Positions 1-9,135 of a stretch of DNA of 64,000 bases are shown in pieces; position 1 is the first letter of the stretch, and every line of letters starts with the position of its first letter. The stretch covers positions 124,001-188,000 of the forward strand of contig NZ_FZOO01000004.1 in NCBI RefSeq assembly GCF_900188375.1, in the 5' to 3' direction. The notes beneath the pieces were generated by a model. It did no database searches. It was not told where the DNA came from and saw only the letters and a list, made by a program, of their open reading frames with translations. A program made the position numbers and the translations under genes. This DNA comes from Geodermatophilus pulveris (lineage in GTDB: Bacteria > Actinomycetota > Actinomycetes > Mycobacteriales > Geodermatophilaceae).

Positions 1-1435
1 CATGGCCGCGCTCACCGGCGGGGTGTCCCGGTCGGCGTCGATGCAGAAGTACCTGCTGCCGGTGGTGCTGCAGACCCTCGCCGACTGCGCCGACCCCGAC
101 GCCGGCCTGCTGGCCTACCGCCGGGTGAGCGAGGCCCTCGGCGGCAACCAGTGGTACCTGCGGCTGCTGCGCGACGAGGGGCAGGTCGCCGAGCGGCTGG
201 CCCAGCTGCTGGGCTCCAGCCAGTACGTCGCCGCGCTGCTCACCCGCACCCCCGAGGCGCTGCGGATCCTCGCCGACGACGAGCAGCTGCGCCCGCGCAC
301 CGCCGAGGCGCTGACCCGGGCGTGGGGTCAGGCCGCCGGGCGGGCCCCGGACCCCGCCGCCGGCGTGCGCGTGCTGCGCGGGCTGCGCCGGCACGAGTTG
401 CTGCGGGTGGCCGCCGCCGACCTGCTCGGCATGCTCGACGTCGCGCAGGTCGGCCGGGCGCTCACCGACATCGCCGTCGCGGTGCTGCAGGTCGGCCTGG
501 ACGTCGCCGTGCGCGCGCACGCCGCCGAGGCGGGCACCGCTCCCGGTGACCTGCCCACCGACGTCGCCGTCATCGGCATGGGCCGCCTCGGCGGCGGGGA
601 GATGGCCTACGGCTCGGACGCCGACGTGCTGTTCGTGCACCGGCCTCGGCCGGGTGCGGACGACGCGCGGGCGACCGCGGCGGCCAACGCGGTGGCGCAC
701 ACGCTGCGCCGGCTGCTCGGCGAGCCGGCCCCCGACCCGGCCTTCGCCGTCGACGCCGACCTGCGGCCGGAGGGCCGGCAGGGTCCGCTGGTGCGCAGCC
801 TGGACTCCTACCGGGAGTACTACGAGCGCTGGATGTCGGTGTGGGAGGTGCAGGCGCTGCTGCGCGCCGTCCCGGTCGCCGGCGACGAGGCCCTCGGGAC
901 GGCGTTCACCGAGCTGGCCGACCCGATCCGCTACCCGGCCGCCGGGCTCACCCCCGAGCAGGTCGCCGAGATCCGCCGGATCAAGGCCCGGGTGGAGCGC
1001 GAGCGGTTGCCCCGCGGCGCGGACCCGACCACGCACACCAAGCTCGGCCGCGGGGGGCTCTCCGACGTCGAGTGGACCGTGCAGCTGCTGCAGCTGCAGC
1101 ACGCCGCCGGGCGCCCCGGGCTGCAGGTGACGTCCACCGTCGCCGCCCTGCAGGAGCTGCGCGAGGCGGGGCTGCTCGACGGGGACCAGGCGGAGACCCT
1201 GCAGCGGGCGTGGGAGCTGGCCGGCCGCGCCCGCAACGCGGTCTTCCTGGTGCGCGGGCGGCCCAGCGACCAGCTGCCCCGCCCCGGCGTGGAGCTGGCC
1301 GGCGTCGCACGGGCCAGCGGCTACGGCCCCGACGCCGAGCCCGGGCAGTTCCTCGACGACTACCGGCGGGCCACCCGCCAGGCGCGCGGCGTCGTCGAGC
1401 AGGTCTTCTACGGCCAGCCGCCGGCCGGCGCCTGA
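1..1435 (+). CDS. glnE: Glutamine-synthetase adenylyltransferase/deadenylylase GlnE, 3' part only
   Basis: About 477 C-terminal residues are present; the family is about 1000 residues, so the 5' half lies outside the window and the reading frame begins at base 2. The second nucleotidyltransferase domain carries GMGRLGGGEMAYGSDADVLF (about residues 192-211 of the visible part), the G-G-x9-GSDxD metal/nucleotide site typical of GlnE. A C-terminal GlnE helical region (HTKLGRGGLSDVEW, then the alpha-helical tail) follows. The family adds or removes AMP on a tyrosine of GlnA to set its activity by nitrogen status. The likely target, glnA, lies at 16542-17975 with the matching tyrosine context. The short methionine-initiated reading near base 2 is not a real start. 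Confidence 0.96.
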   Translation, partial: MAALTGGVSRSASMQKYLLPVVLQTLADCADPDAGLLAYRRVSEALGGNQWYLRLLRDEGQVAERLAQLLGSSQYVAALLTRTPEALRILADDEQLRPRTAEALTRAWGQAAGRAPDPAAGVRVLRGLRRHELLRVAAADLLGMLDVAQVGRALTDIAVAVLQVGLDVAVRAHAAEAGTAPGDLPTDVAVIGMGRLGGGEMAYGSDADVLFVHRPRPGADDARATAAANAVAHTLRRLLGEPAPDPAFAVDADLRPEGRQGPLVRSLDSYREYYERWMSVWEVQALLRAVPVAGDEALGTAFTELADPIRYPAAGLTPEQVAEIRRIKARVERERLPRGADPTTHTKLGRGGLSDVEWTVQLLQLQHAAGRPGLQVTSTVAALQELREAGLLDGDQAETLQRAWELAGRARNAVFLVRGRPSDQLPRPGVELAGVARASGYGPDAEPGQFLDDYRRATRQARGVVEQVFYGQPPAGA

Positions 1436-1479
1436 CCCCGGTGGGTGTGCCGACCGCCCCGGCGGGGCAGGGGGAGAGG

Positions 1480-1824
1480 GTGTCCCAGCCCGCGCCCGCC
1501 GACGACCCCGCCCACGACGCTGCCAGCGACCCCGACGAGGCCGCGCTGCGCCCCGGCGGGGCCACCATCACGCCCTACCGGGACGGCCCGCTGATCGTCC
1601 GCGGCGACTTCCGGCTGGTCGACCAGGACGGCGGCGAGATCGACCCCGGCCGGGAGACCGTGGCGCTGTGCCGGTGCGGCAAGTCCGGCATCAAGCCGTT
1701 CTGCGACGGCTCGCACAAGCGCGCAGGGTTCGCCGCCCCCAGCGCCCCGAGCCGCCCCCGCCCGGCCGCCCGCATCGTGCGGGAGGTCCGGCGGGAGGGC
1801 GCCCCGGGCGCCGACACCCCCTAG
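1480..1824 (+). CDS. CDGSH iron-sulfur domain protein
   Basis: A 114-residue protein. The core [16 protein letters not shown] matches the CDGSH signature (C-x-C-x2-S-x3-P-x-C-D-G-S-H), whose three Cys and one His bind a redox-active 2Fe-2S cluster. An acidic N-terminal tail and an Arg/Pro-rich C-terminal tail flank the single motif. The GTG start was chosen because a GGGGGAGAGG ribosome site sits just before it. It follows glnE by 44 nt on the same strand. Its TAG stop overlaps the stop of the convergent receptor gene, the two sharing one CTAG. The biochemical partner is unknown; small bacterial CDGSH proteins are usually annotated only by the fold. Confidence 0.85.
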   Translation: MSQPAPADDPAHDAASDPDEAALRPGGATITPYRDGPLIVRGDFRLVDQDGGEIDPGRETVALCRCGKSGIKPFCDGSHKRAGFAAPSAPSRPRPAARIVREVRREGAPGADTP

Positions 1825-3371
1825 CGTCCCTCGAACCTCCGGGCCATCCGCTCCTGGGCCTCGAGCGCCGCGTCCATCCGGGCCTGGACGGCGTCGAGCT
1901 GACCGATCACCTCGCTGGTCGCATGGATGCCGGCTGCCACCGACCCGGTGCTGGTCTGGATGCCGGTGATCTGGGCGGCGACCCGCTGGGTGGCCGCGGC
2001 CGTCTCCCGGGCGAGGTCCTTGACCTCACCGGCGACGACGGCGAAACCGCGGCCCAGCTCGCCGGCACGGGCGGCCTCGATGGTCGCGTTCAGCGCCAGC
2101 AGGTTCGTCTGTTCGGCGATCGAGGAGATGATCCGGATGACGTCGCTGACGGAGGCGGACGCCTGGCTCAGCGCACCCACCTCGCCGGTCATCGCCGAGG
2201 CCCGGGCGACGGCGTCCTCGGCCACCCGGCCGGCATCCGCGGCGGCCGCCCGGAGCTGGGCGACCGTGTCGAGCAGGGCCCGCGCGTTCTCGGCGTCCTG
2301 CTCGGTGCGCTGCAGCACCTCGATGCGCTGGGAGACCAGCTGCTGGACGTTGCGCAGCGCCGAGGCCCGCGACTCGGACAGCTCAACGGTCTCGGTGGCG
2401 AAGAAGTCCATGGTCCCCGTGACGCGGCCGTCCACCTCGACGGGGAAGCACACGCCCGAGCGGACGCCGGCCCGCTGGGCGGCGGGTGCCCGGACGCAGT
2501 CGGTGACGTCGGCGAGATCGCGGACGGAGACGAGGTCACGCGCCCGCCAGGCGCGGCCGGAGAGCCCGACGCCCTCGGCGACGCTCGCGGCGAGGGTGAC
2601 CCGCCGGAACTCCTCGCCCGCCGTCCCGGACTCGACGCCGAAGCGCAGCACGCGTTCCTGCTCGTCGAGCTCCCAGTAGGAGCCGTAGGCCCACCCGAAC
2701 GCGGCGCGGACTGTGTCGAGGGCCGTCCGCACCGCCGCGCCAGTGGTCGAGGCCTCCCCGAGGCGCTTGGCCACCTCGGCGACGGCCACGCGGTCGTCGA
2801 CGGCCTCGCGCAGCGCGACCGTGGCCACCGCGCCCTGCCGAGCGTGGGCGGCCACCCGGCTCAGCGACGTCCACTTCTGGCCGCGGGCGCCCAGGAACGG
2901 CAGCGGGAAGTCGGCGTAGAACTCCTGCAGCGCGACGAGCCGGTCGCCCGTGGAGACGGGCAGCCACGCTCCCTCCGGGGCGCCGACGGCCGCGGCGGCA
3001 TCTCGGCGCCGGGCTGCGTCGGGCCCGCCCTCGCCGCTGGCGACGGCCACCCGTGTCGCGGTCGCCCGCTGCACCAGGGTCGACGTCGCGGGCAGCGGGG
3101 CGACGCTGCGCGGGTCCCGTGCCAGCCTGCCGGCCAGCCGGCCGAACTCGCCGTCGAGGCGGAACCCGCCGGAGGGCTCGACGAGCCAGACCGCGGCGTA
3201 CGGCAGCTCCAGCGCCTCGCCGAGGGCCCGGACGACGCACCGGTGCGCGTCAGCCTCGCCGGTGACACCGGCGTCGAGCGCCTCGAGCACGTGCTCGAGG
3301 GCCTCGCTGTCCCGCGGCGGCGGGCCCGTCGGTCGGGCGACCGCCGGTGTGCGGCTGCTGCGGATCCTCAT
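1821..3371 (-). CDS. Soluble GAF-domain methyl-accepting chemotaxis-type signalling protein
   Basis: 516 residues with no signal peptide or membrane segment. Two GAF-like sensory regions are suggested (about residues 25-170 and 190-350), followed by a helical bundle ending in the methyl-accepting signalling hairpin: [20 protein letters not shown] then [20 protein letters not shown] (about 418-460), the strongly conserved CheA/CheW-contacting tip. The receptor should therefore sense a cytoplasmic ligand or redox signal and talk to a CheA-type kinase. No che genes are in the window and the gene stands alone, so the output partner is unknown. The ATG at 3371 has a GGGGGA ribosome site. Its stop overlaps that of the CDGSH gene. 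Confidence 0.85.
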   Translation of the reverse strand: MRIRSSRTPAVARPTGPPPRDSEALEHVLEALDAGVTGEADAHRCVVRALGEALELPYAAVWLVEPSGGFRLDGEFGRLAGRLARDPRSVAPLPATSTLVQRATATRVAVASGEGGPDAARRRDAAAAVGAPEGAWLPVSTGDRLVALQEFYADFPLPFLGARGQKWTSLSRVAAHARQGAVATVALREAVDDRVAVAEVAKRLGEASTTGAAVRTALDTVRAAFGWAYGSYWELDEQERVLRFGVESGTAGEEFRRVTLAASVAEGVGLSGRAWRARDLVSVRDLADVTDCVRAPAAQRAGVRSGVCFPVEVDGRVTGTMDFFATETVELSESRASALRNVQQLVSQRIEVLQRTEQDAENARALLDTVAQLRAAAADAGRVAEDAVARASAMTGEVGALSQASASVSDVIRIISSIAEQTNLLALNATIEAARAGELGRGFAVVAGEVKDLARETAAATQRVAAQITGIQTSTGSVAAGIHATSEVIGQLDAVQARMDAALEAQERMARRFEGR

Positions 3372-3515
3372 CGGTGTCCCCCTGGTGTTCCGGCCCTCCT
3401 CTCATCGGCAGCCGGACGGGAGAGTCCAGCCGGACCGGTCCGCTGGTGACGTGCCGGGACGGCCCCTGCAGGGTCGCGTCGCGAGCTCACGAGCGGTGGG
3501 GCAGGGGGTCCTCCA

Positions 3516-4526
3516 TCAGGCCGCGAGGGGGCGCTCGCCGTGCAGAGCCGACCGGCCGGCCTCCCAGGCGCCGAGCAGGTGCCGGGCGGCCAGGTCGTCC
3601 ATGGCCAGCGAGCAGGCGGCCCCGAACAGGACGTCGGCGGCCAGCTCGGGCTCACCGGCGACCAGCGAGCCGCACATGTCCACCGAGGCGATCTGCTCGT
3701 GGACGGCGTCGGCCTCCACGTGCTCGTCGTAGAACACCGTCGTCGGCCCGCCGAAGCCCAGCCGGCGCAGGCCCGCCGCGTAGCGCCGGGAGGGCTCGGA
3801 GGAGGTCATCTCCACGCAGGTCAGGTGCCCGAGCGCCGCGCCGCGCCACCGCCGGTGCAGCCCGAACAGCGACATGGTGTTGACCGAGGCGAACGCCACG
3901 GCGGGGGCGTCGTCCCACAGGGCGCCGTAGCCGGCGTCCAGCCCGAGGTCGCGCATCATGCCGGCGAACAGCTCGCTGTGCATGCGCTCCGCGGAGCCGC
4001 CGCCGTACTCGTCGGCCTGGATCTCCACCATCGCCGCCTTGGTCCGCCCCGACAGCCGGGGGAGGGCGAAGGTGTGCGGGTCGGCCTCCTTGAGGTGGTA
4101 CACCGACCGCAGGGTCAGGTACTCCCGCCACTGCTCCAGCGAGCCGCTGCGGGCCATGTAGCGCGACAGGGAGGGCCCGTCGTCGGCCGCGACGAGGGCG
4201 GTGAGCTGCTGGTCGACCGGCTCGCCGGTCACCTCCGGGTCGCCGACCAGCGCGCGCAGCCCCGCGGTGTGCGCGCGCTCCAGGGAGGCGCGGAGGCGGA
4301 GCAGCTCCGGGTCCCACTCCCAGGCCTCGTCGACGCCGTCGAAGCCGCGGTAGTGCAGCTCGTAGCAGATCGCGAGGGCGAGCTGGAGGTCCTCGTCGAG
4401 CAGCGGGTCGGCCGCGGCCGTCGCCGCCCGCTCCGCGAGGTCGGCGGTGGCGGGGGACAGGGTGCCGGTGGCGAGGTCGGTGCACAGGGCGCGGGTCAGC
4501 GGGCCCCTGGGCTCAGGCAGGCGCAT
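3516..4526 (-). CDS. Heme-oxygenase-like iron-containing redox enzyme (candidate diiron oxidase)
   Basis: 336 residues of mostly helical, cysteine-poor sequence resembling the iron-containing redox enzyme / heme-oxygenase-like diiron oxidase group. Possible metal ligands are Glu180 and His183 (ERMH, an E-x2-H) with Glu271, Asp273 and His276 (VEADAVHE). YELHYRGFDGVDEAWEWDPE (55-74) is typical of the actinobacterial subfamily. The reading extends upstream to 4712, but that part is compositionally random, so MRLPEPRG at 4526 was taken as the start; an ATG at 4538 is an alternative. It stands alone between a receptor gene and a divergent lipoprotein. The substrate cannot be inferred. The fold assignment is by pattern, not alignment. 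Confidence 0.72.
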   Translation of the reverse strand: MRLPEPRGPLTRALCTDLATGTLSPATADLAERAATAAADPLLDEDLQLALAICYELHYRGFDGVDEAWEWDPELLRLRASLERAHTAGLRALVGDPEVTGEPVDQQLTALVAADDGPSLSRYMARSGSLEQWREYLTLRSVYHLKEADPHTFALPRLSGRTKAAMVEIQADEYGGGSAERMHSELFAGMMRDLGLDAGYGALWDDAPAVAFASVNTMSLFGLHRRWRGAALGHLTCVEMTSSEPSRRYAAGLRRLGFGGPTTVFYDEHVEADAVHEQIASVDMCGSLVAGEPELAADVLFGAACSLAMDDLAARHLLGAWEAGRSALHGERPLAA

Positions 4527-4714
4527 GGACCCACCCATGCCCAGGTCCGGGGCCGTCGATGCACGTCGGCGGTGTGGTGTGCACCCGGCCGTGGAGGGGG
4601 TCCACCGGCCGGAACGTTGCGATCCTGCGTCGATGTCCGCGGACGTGTTCGGTCCGGCGCGGTCCTGGGCAGGGCAGTCCGAGCCCGTCGACCCCGACCC
4701 GGAGGACCCCACCC

Positions 4715-5302
4715 GTGCGTGCCCGGACCCTCGCCGCTGCCGCCCCGCTCCTCGCGCTGACCGCGTGCGCCTCCCCGGCCGTGGGGCCGGTGCCGCAGGC
4801 GGCCGCGGGCGACGGGACCGTCGCGGTGGTCGCGCCGGCCGCGACCGGCCCGGCCGCGGCCGCGGCCGGCGACTCGTGCACCGCCGACGCCGGCTACACC
4901 GTGTCCTTCCCGGCCGACTGGGCGACCAACGCCGCCGGCGTGCTGCCCGCGTGCAGCTGGTTCGGCCCCGGCGAGGAGATCGTCGTCCCCGAGGCCTCCG
5001 ACGTGCGCACCGCCCCGGTCACCCTGCGCGTCGTCGACGGGCCCCTGGCCGAGGCGGCCCCGGCCTACCCCGACGAGGTCGCCCGCACCGCGACGGAGGT
5101 CGGCGGCCGCCCGGCCGTGCGCACCGAGCAGGTGACCACGGTCGGCCTGTACCCGGCGGGCACCCGCATTACGACGTGGGCCGTGGACCTGGGCGGCCGC
5201 ACCCTGCTCGCCGACGCCGTGGAGCTGCCCGGCGGGGACCACGCCCGCGCGGTCGCCGTGCTCGACGCGATGGTGGAGGACCTGGGCACCACCACCGCGT
5301 GA
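4715..5302 (+). CDS. Predicted secreted lipoprotein
   Basis: 195 residues from a GTG start 9 nt after GGAGG. The N-terminus VRARTLAAAAPLLALTACAS is a short lipoprotein signal with lipobox LTAC, so the mature protein should be lipid-anchored on the outer face of the membrane at Cys18. An Ala/Pro/Gly linker is followed by a compact domain containing TADAGYTVSFPADWAT and a second Cys in LPACSW, a pattern seen in actinobacterial proteins of unknown function that begin with a YTVSFPADW-like strand. It lies 89 nt upstream of the xanthine dehydrogenase genes on the same strand, but nothing ties its function to them. Confidence 0.78.
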   Translation: MRARTLAAAAPLLALTACASPAVGPVPQAAAGDGTVAVVAPAATGPAAAAAGDSCTADAGYTVSFPADWATNAAGVLPACSWFGPGEEIVVPEASDVRTAPVTLRVVDGPLAEAAPAYPDEVARTATEVGGRPAVRTEQVTTVGLYPAGTRITTWAVDLGGRTLLADAVELPGGDHARAVAVLDAMVEDLGTTTA

Positions 5303-5391
5303 GGGGGCGGCACGCACGACGCGCCGTTGCCCGCTCGTCACATCTCTCGGGCACAGTTCTCCGGACACCGGGCGTGGACGAGGAGACGGGC

Positions 5392-6255
5392 ATGGACTTC
5401 CTGCAGCCGTCGTCGTGGGACGACGCGCTCGCGGCCCGGGCCGAGCGGCATGACGCGCTGCCGATCGCGGGCGGCACCGACGTCATGGTCGAGCTGAACT
5501 TCGACCGGCGCCGGCCCGCTGCGCTGCTGGACCTCACCCGTGTCCCGGAGCTCAGCGAGTGGTCGGTGGCCCCGGATGGCACGGTGCGCCTGGGCGCCGG
5601 CGTCAGCTACGGCCGGGTGATCGCCGAGCTGGGCGACCGGCTGCCCGGCCTGGCGATGGCCGCGCGGACCGTCGGCTCGCCGCAGATCCGGGTGCGCGGC
5701 ACCGTCGGCGGCAACCTCGGCTCGGCGTCCCCCGCCGGCGACGCGCACCCGCCGCTGCTGGCCGCGCGCGCGGAGGTCGAGGTGGCGTCGGCCGCCCGCG
5801 GCACCCGGCGGGTGCCGGTCGCCGAGTTCTTCACCGGCGTGAAGCGCAACGCCCTGGCCCCCGACGAGCTGATCGCCGCCGTGCACGTCCCCACCGCGGC
5901 CGGGCCGCAGCAGTTCTGCAAGGTGGGCACCCGCAACGCGATGGTCATCTCGGTGTCCGCGTTCGCGCTCGCGCTGCACCCCGACCGGCGGGCCGTGGGC
6001 ACCGGCATCGGGTCGGCCGCCCCCACCCCCCGGCGGGCGCCGGACGCCGAGGAATTCCTCGCCGGCGAGCTGGACTGGGACCGGCGGCCGGCCCTGCCCG
6101 AGGGGCTGGCGCGGGCCTTCGGCGAGCGGGTCGCCGCCGCGGCCTCGCCCATCGACGACGTCCGCGGGACGGCGGCCTACCGCCGGCACTCGCTCGCGGT
6201 GCTGGCCCGCCGCGCCGCCACCTGGGCCTGGGACGACCTGAGGAGGGCCGCCTGA
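5392..6255 (+). CDS. Xanthine dehydrogenase-type FAD-binding subunit
   Basis: 287 residues, the usual size of the medium (FAD) subunit of molybdenum hydroxylases. The two FAD signatures are present: IAGGTDVMVEL (about 24-34) and TVGGNLGSASPAGD (about 104-117). A C-terminal CO-dehydrogenase flavoprotein domain follows (ASPIDDVRGTAAYRRH). In these enzymes the subunit carries electrons from the 2Fe-2S subunit through FAD to NAD+ or another acceptor. GAGGAG sits before the ATG. It is first of three coupled genes; its TGA overlaps the next ATG by one base. The order FAD-FeS-Mo and the large-subunit sequence favour xanthine/purine dehydrogenase over CO dehydrogenase. Confidence 0.92.
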   Translation: MDFLQPSSWDDALAARAERHDALPIAGGTDVMVELNFDRRRPAALLDLTRVPELSEWSVAPDGTVRLGAGVSYGRVIAELGDRLPGLAMAARTVGSPQIRVRGTVGGNLGSASPAGDAHPPLLAARAEVEVASAARGTRRVPVAEFFTGVKRNALAPDELIAAVHVPTAAGPQQFCKVGTRNAMVISVSAFALALHPDRRAVGTGIGSAAPTPRRAPDAEEFLAGELDWDRRPALPEGLARAFGERVAAAASPIDDVRGTAAYRRHSLAVLARRAATWAWDDLRRAA

Positions 6256-6725
6256 TGCGCGTCACCACCACCGTCAACGGCACCGAGCGCACCGCCGACG
6301 ACGTCTGGCCGGGGGAGAGCCTGCTGTACCTGCTGCGCGAGCGCCTCGGCCTGCCCGGGGCCAAGAACGCCTGCGAGCAGGGGGAGTGCGGCTCCTGCAC
6401 CGTCTACCTCGACGGCGAGCCGGTGTGCGCCTGCCTGGTCGCCGCCGGGCAGGCCACCGGCCGGGAGGTCACCACCGTGGAGGGGCTGGCCGACGGGACG
6501 GCGCTGCACCCGGTGCAGGAGGCCTTCGTGGACGCCGGCGCCGTCCAGTGCGGCTTCTGCACGCCGGGCCTGGTCGTCGCCGCGCACGACCTGCTGGCCC
6601 GGGTGCCCGAGCCCTCGGACCCGGAGATCCGCGAGGCGCTGGCCGGCAACCTGTGCCGCTGCACCGGCTACGAGAAGATCCTCGACGCGGTCCGGCTGGC
6701 CGCCCGGCGGCAGGCGGCACAATGA
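6255..6725 (+). CDS. Xanthine dehydrogenase-type 2Fe-2S subunit
   Basis: 156 residues, the standard small subunit. The plant-ferredoxin-type cluster ligands are Cys40, Cys45, Cys48 and Cys60 (CEQGECGSC...C). The second, all-helical 2Fe-2S domain uses Cys99, Cys102, Cys134 and Cys136 (CGFC and CRC). All eight ligands are intact. The subunit relays electrons from the molybdenum site in the large subunit to the FAD subunit. Its ATG overlaps the preceding stop (TGATG), and its own stop overlaps the next start (ATGA), so the three genes should be translated as a coupled unit. Confidence 0.95.
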   Translation: MRVTTTVNGTERTADDVWPGESLLYLLRERLGLPGAKNACEQGECGSCTVYLDGEPVCACLVAAGQATGREVTTVEGLADGTALHPVQEAFVDAGAVQCGFCTPGLVVAAHDLLARVPEPSDPEIREALAGNLCRCTGYEKILDAVRLAARRQAAQ

Positions 6726-9046
6726 CCACCACCGAGCCGACCACCACCGAGCCGACCACCACCGAGCCGACCCGGACCGGGGCGCGCACCGGCGGCCGGA
6801 TCGGGGAGGACGCGCAGCGCCCCGACGGCACCCTCAAGGTCACCGGCGAGTTCGCCTACTCCAGCGACCTGTGGCACGACGACATGGTGTGGGGCGTGAC
6901 GCTGCGCAGCCCGCACCCGTCGGCCCGCATCCGGCGCGTCGACGTCTCCGAGGCGCTCACCGTGCCCGGCGTCAGCGCCGTCCTCACCGCCGACGACGTC
7001 CCCGGCGAGAACGCCTACGGCCTGGAGCACGCCGACCAGCCGGTGCTGGCCGGGGAGTTCGTCCGCTACGAGGGGGAGCCGGTGGCCCTGGTCGCCGCCG
7101 ACCACCCGGAGACCGCGCGGCGGGCGGCGGCCCGCATCCGCGTCGACTACGAGGTGCTGCCCGCCCTCACCGACCCCCGCCGCGCCCTGGACGACGACGC
7201 GCCGCAGGTGCACCCCGGCGGCAACCTGGTCCGCCACCTGCGGCTGCGCCGCGGCGACCCCGCGCCCACCGCGCCGGTCGTGGTCAGCCTGGACTTCGAG
7301 GTCGGCATGCAGGACCAGGCCTTCCTCGGGCCGGAGTCCGGGCTGGCCGTCCCGGCGGAGGACGGCGGCGTCGACCTGTACGTGGCCACCCAGTGGCTGC
7401 ACGTCGACCAGCGGCAGATCTGCCTGGCGCTGGGCATGCCGCCCGACAAGGTGCGGCTCACCCTGGCCGGCGTCGGCGGCGCGTTCGGCGGCCGCGAGGA
7501 CCTCTCCGTGCACGTGCACGCCTGCCTGCTGGCCCTGCGCACCGGGCGGCCGGTGAAGATGAGCTACGGCCGGGAGGAGTCCTTCTACGGCCACGTGCAC
7601 CGCCACCCGGCGTGGATGACCTACGAGTTCGGCGCCGAGCCCGACGGCACCCTCGTCTACGGCAAGGTCCACACCCTGCTGGACGGCGGCGCCTACGCCT
7701 CCTCGACCGCCGCCGTCGTCGGCAACGCCGGCACGCTGGGCCTGGGCCCCTACCGCTTCCCGTCGGTGTCCGTCGACGCCTACGGGGTGTTCACGAACAA
7801 CCCGCCGTGCGGGGCGATGCGCGGCTTCGGCTGCGTGCAGGCCGCCTACGCGCACGAGGCGCTGATGGACGAGCTCGCCGCCGCCGTCGGGGTCGACCCG
7901 GTGGAGATCCGCCGGCGCAACGGCGTGCAGGAGGGCGACCGCAACATCACCGGCCAGGTCATCGACTCCGCCGCACCGGTCGCCGAGCTGCTCGAGCGGG
8001 TGGCCGCGCTGCCCCTGCCGCCCCCGCCGGCCGAGCGGCCGGACCTGCGCGACCTGCCCGGCGCGGTCGGCAACACCACCCACGGCGAGGGCGTGCGCCG
8101 CGGCGTCGGCTACTCGGTCACCTACAAGAACGTCGGGTTCTCCGAGGGCTTCGACGACTACTCCACCGCGCGGGTGCGCCTGCAGGTCACCGGCGGCGAG
8201 GCCGTGGCCACCGTGCACACCGCGGCGGCGGAGGTCGGCCAGGGCCTGGTCACCGTGCAGCAGCAGATCGCCCGCACCGAGCTCGGCGTGCAGCAGGTGG
8301 TCGTCGTCCCGGCCGACACCACGGTCGGCTCGGCGGGGTCGACGTCGGCGTCCCGGCAGACCCACGTCACCGGCGGTGCGGTCAAGGCCGCCTGCGAGGC
8401 GGTGCGGACGGCGGTGCTGCAGCGGGCCGCGGTCGCCGTCGGGCGCCCCGTCGCCGGCCTCGCGCTGGACGGCGACAAGGTCGTCGGTCCCGGTGGCGAG
8501 GTGCTGGCCGGGCTGGCCGACGTCCTCGGCGAGGACGCGGTGGAGGAGACCGTGGAGTGGCGGCACCGGCCCACCCACGCCATCGACCCGGAGACCGGCC
8601 AGGGCGACGCGCACGTGCAGTTCGCCTTCTCCGCGCACCGCGCGGTGGTCGACGTCGACACCGAGCTCGGCCTGGTCAAGGTGGTCGCGCTGGACACCGC
8701 CCAGGACGTCGGGAAGGCGATCAACCCCGATGCCGTCGTCGGCCAGATCCACGGCGGGTCGGCCCAGGGGATGGGGCTGGCGCTGATGGAGGAGGTGGTG
8801 GTGACCGACGGCCACGTGCGCAACCCGTCGTTCACCGACTACCTGCTGCCGACCATCCTGGACGTGCCGCCGATGCAGGTGGAGGTGCTGGAGTACGCCG
8901 ACCCGCACGCCCCCTACGGCGTCCGCGGGGTGGGCGAGCCGCCCACCATCTCCTCCGGCCCGGCGGTCGCCGCCGCGGTGCGCGCCGCCTGCGGCCGGCC
9001 GCTGCGCCGGGTGCCCATCCGCCCGGAGCACGTCACCGGCATCTGA
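6722..9046 (+). CDS. Xanthine dehydrogenase-type molybdopterin-binding large subunit
   Basis: 774 residues, the usual size. GAFGGRED (about 257-264) and GAMRGFGCVQ (about 363-372) are molybdopterin/active-site loops of the xanthine oxidase family, and Glu739 in GVGEPPT is the predicted catalytic base. The CO-dehydrogenase active-site loop (AYRCSFR type) is absent, supporting purine hydroxylation. The N-terminus has three perfect copies of a 15-bp unit encoding TTTEP, a disordered extension unusual for the family. No XdhC-type maturation gene lies nearby, so sulfuration of the cofactor must be served from elsewhere. The substrate (xanthine, hypoxanthine or a related heterocycle) is inferred from family only. 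Confidence 0.92.
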   Translation: MTTTEPTTTEPTTTEPTRTGARTGGRIGEDAQRPDGTLKVTGEFAYSSDLWHDDMVWGVTLRSPHPSARIRRVDVSEALTVPGVSAVLTADDVPGENAYGLEHADQPVLAGEFVRYEGEPVALVAADHPETARRAAARIRVDYEVLPALTDPRRALDDDAPQVHPGGNLVRHLRLRRGDPAPTAPVVVSLDFEVGMQDQAFLGPESGLAVPAEDGGVDLYVATQWLHVDQRQICLALGMPPDKVRLTLAGVGGAFGGREDLSVHVHACLLALRTGRPVKMSYGREESFYGHVHRHPAWMTYEFGAEPDGTLVYGKVHTLLDGGAYASSTAAVVGNAGTLGLGPYRFPSVSVDAYGVFTNNPPCGAMRGFGCVQAAYAHEALMDELAAAVGVDPVEIRRRNGVQEGDRNITGQVIDSAAPVAELLERVAALPLPPPPAERPDLRDLPGAVGNTTHGEGVRRGVGYSVTYKNVGFSEGFDDYSTARVRLQVTGGEAVATVHTAAAEVGQGLVTVQQQIARTELGVQQVVVVPADTTVGSAGSTSASRQTHVTGGAVKAACEAVRTAVLQRAAVAVGRPVAGLALDGDKVVGPGGEVLAGLADVLGEDAVEETVEWRHRPTHAIDPETGQGDAHVQFAFSAHRAVVDVDTELGLVKVVALDTAQDVGKAINPDAVVGQIHGGSAQGMGLALMEEVVVTDGHVRNPSFTDYLLPTILDVPPMQVEVLEYADPHAPYGVRGVGEPPTISSGPAVAAAVRAACGRPLRRVPIRPEHVTGI
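6725..6769 (+). repeat. Three perfect 15-bp tandem repeats in the Mo-subunit N-terminus
   Basis: The unit ACCACCACCGAGCCG occurs three times head to tail, in frame, encoding TTTEP three times directly after the initiator Met. No base differs between copies, which points to recent slippage or expansion. Confidence 0.98.
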
Positions 9047-9135
9047 GCGCTCCCGGTGTGGCGACGCGCGCGCCGGGGCAGGATGAGCTGGGCCCGCCGA
9101 GCGGCGGGCGCCGCGGTCGACCGGGGGAGCAGGCC

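Noticed and set aside
6668-9031. A long open frame antisense to the xanthine dehydrogenase large subunit
   Set aside because: The sense strand encodes clear molybdopterin motifs; the antisense product is compositionally biased and has no ribosome site.
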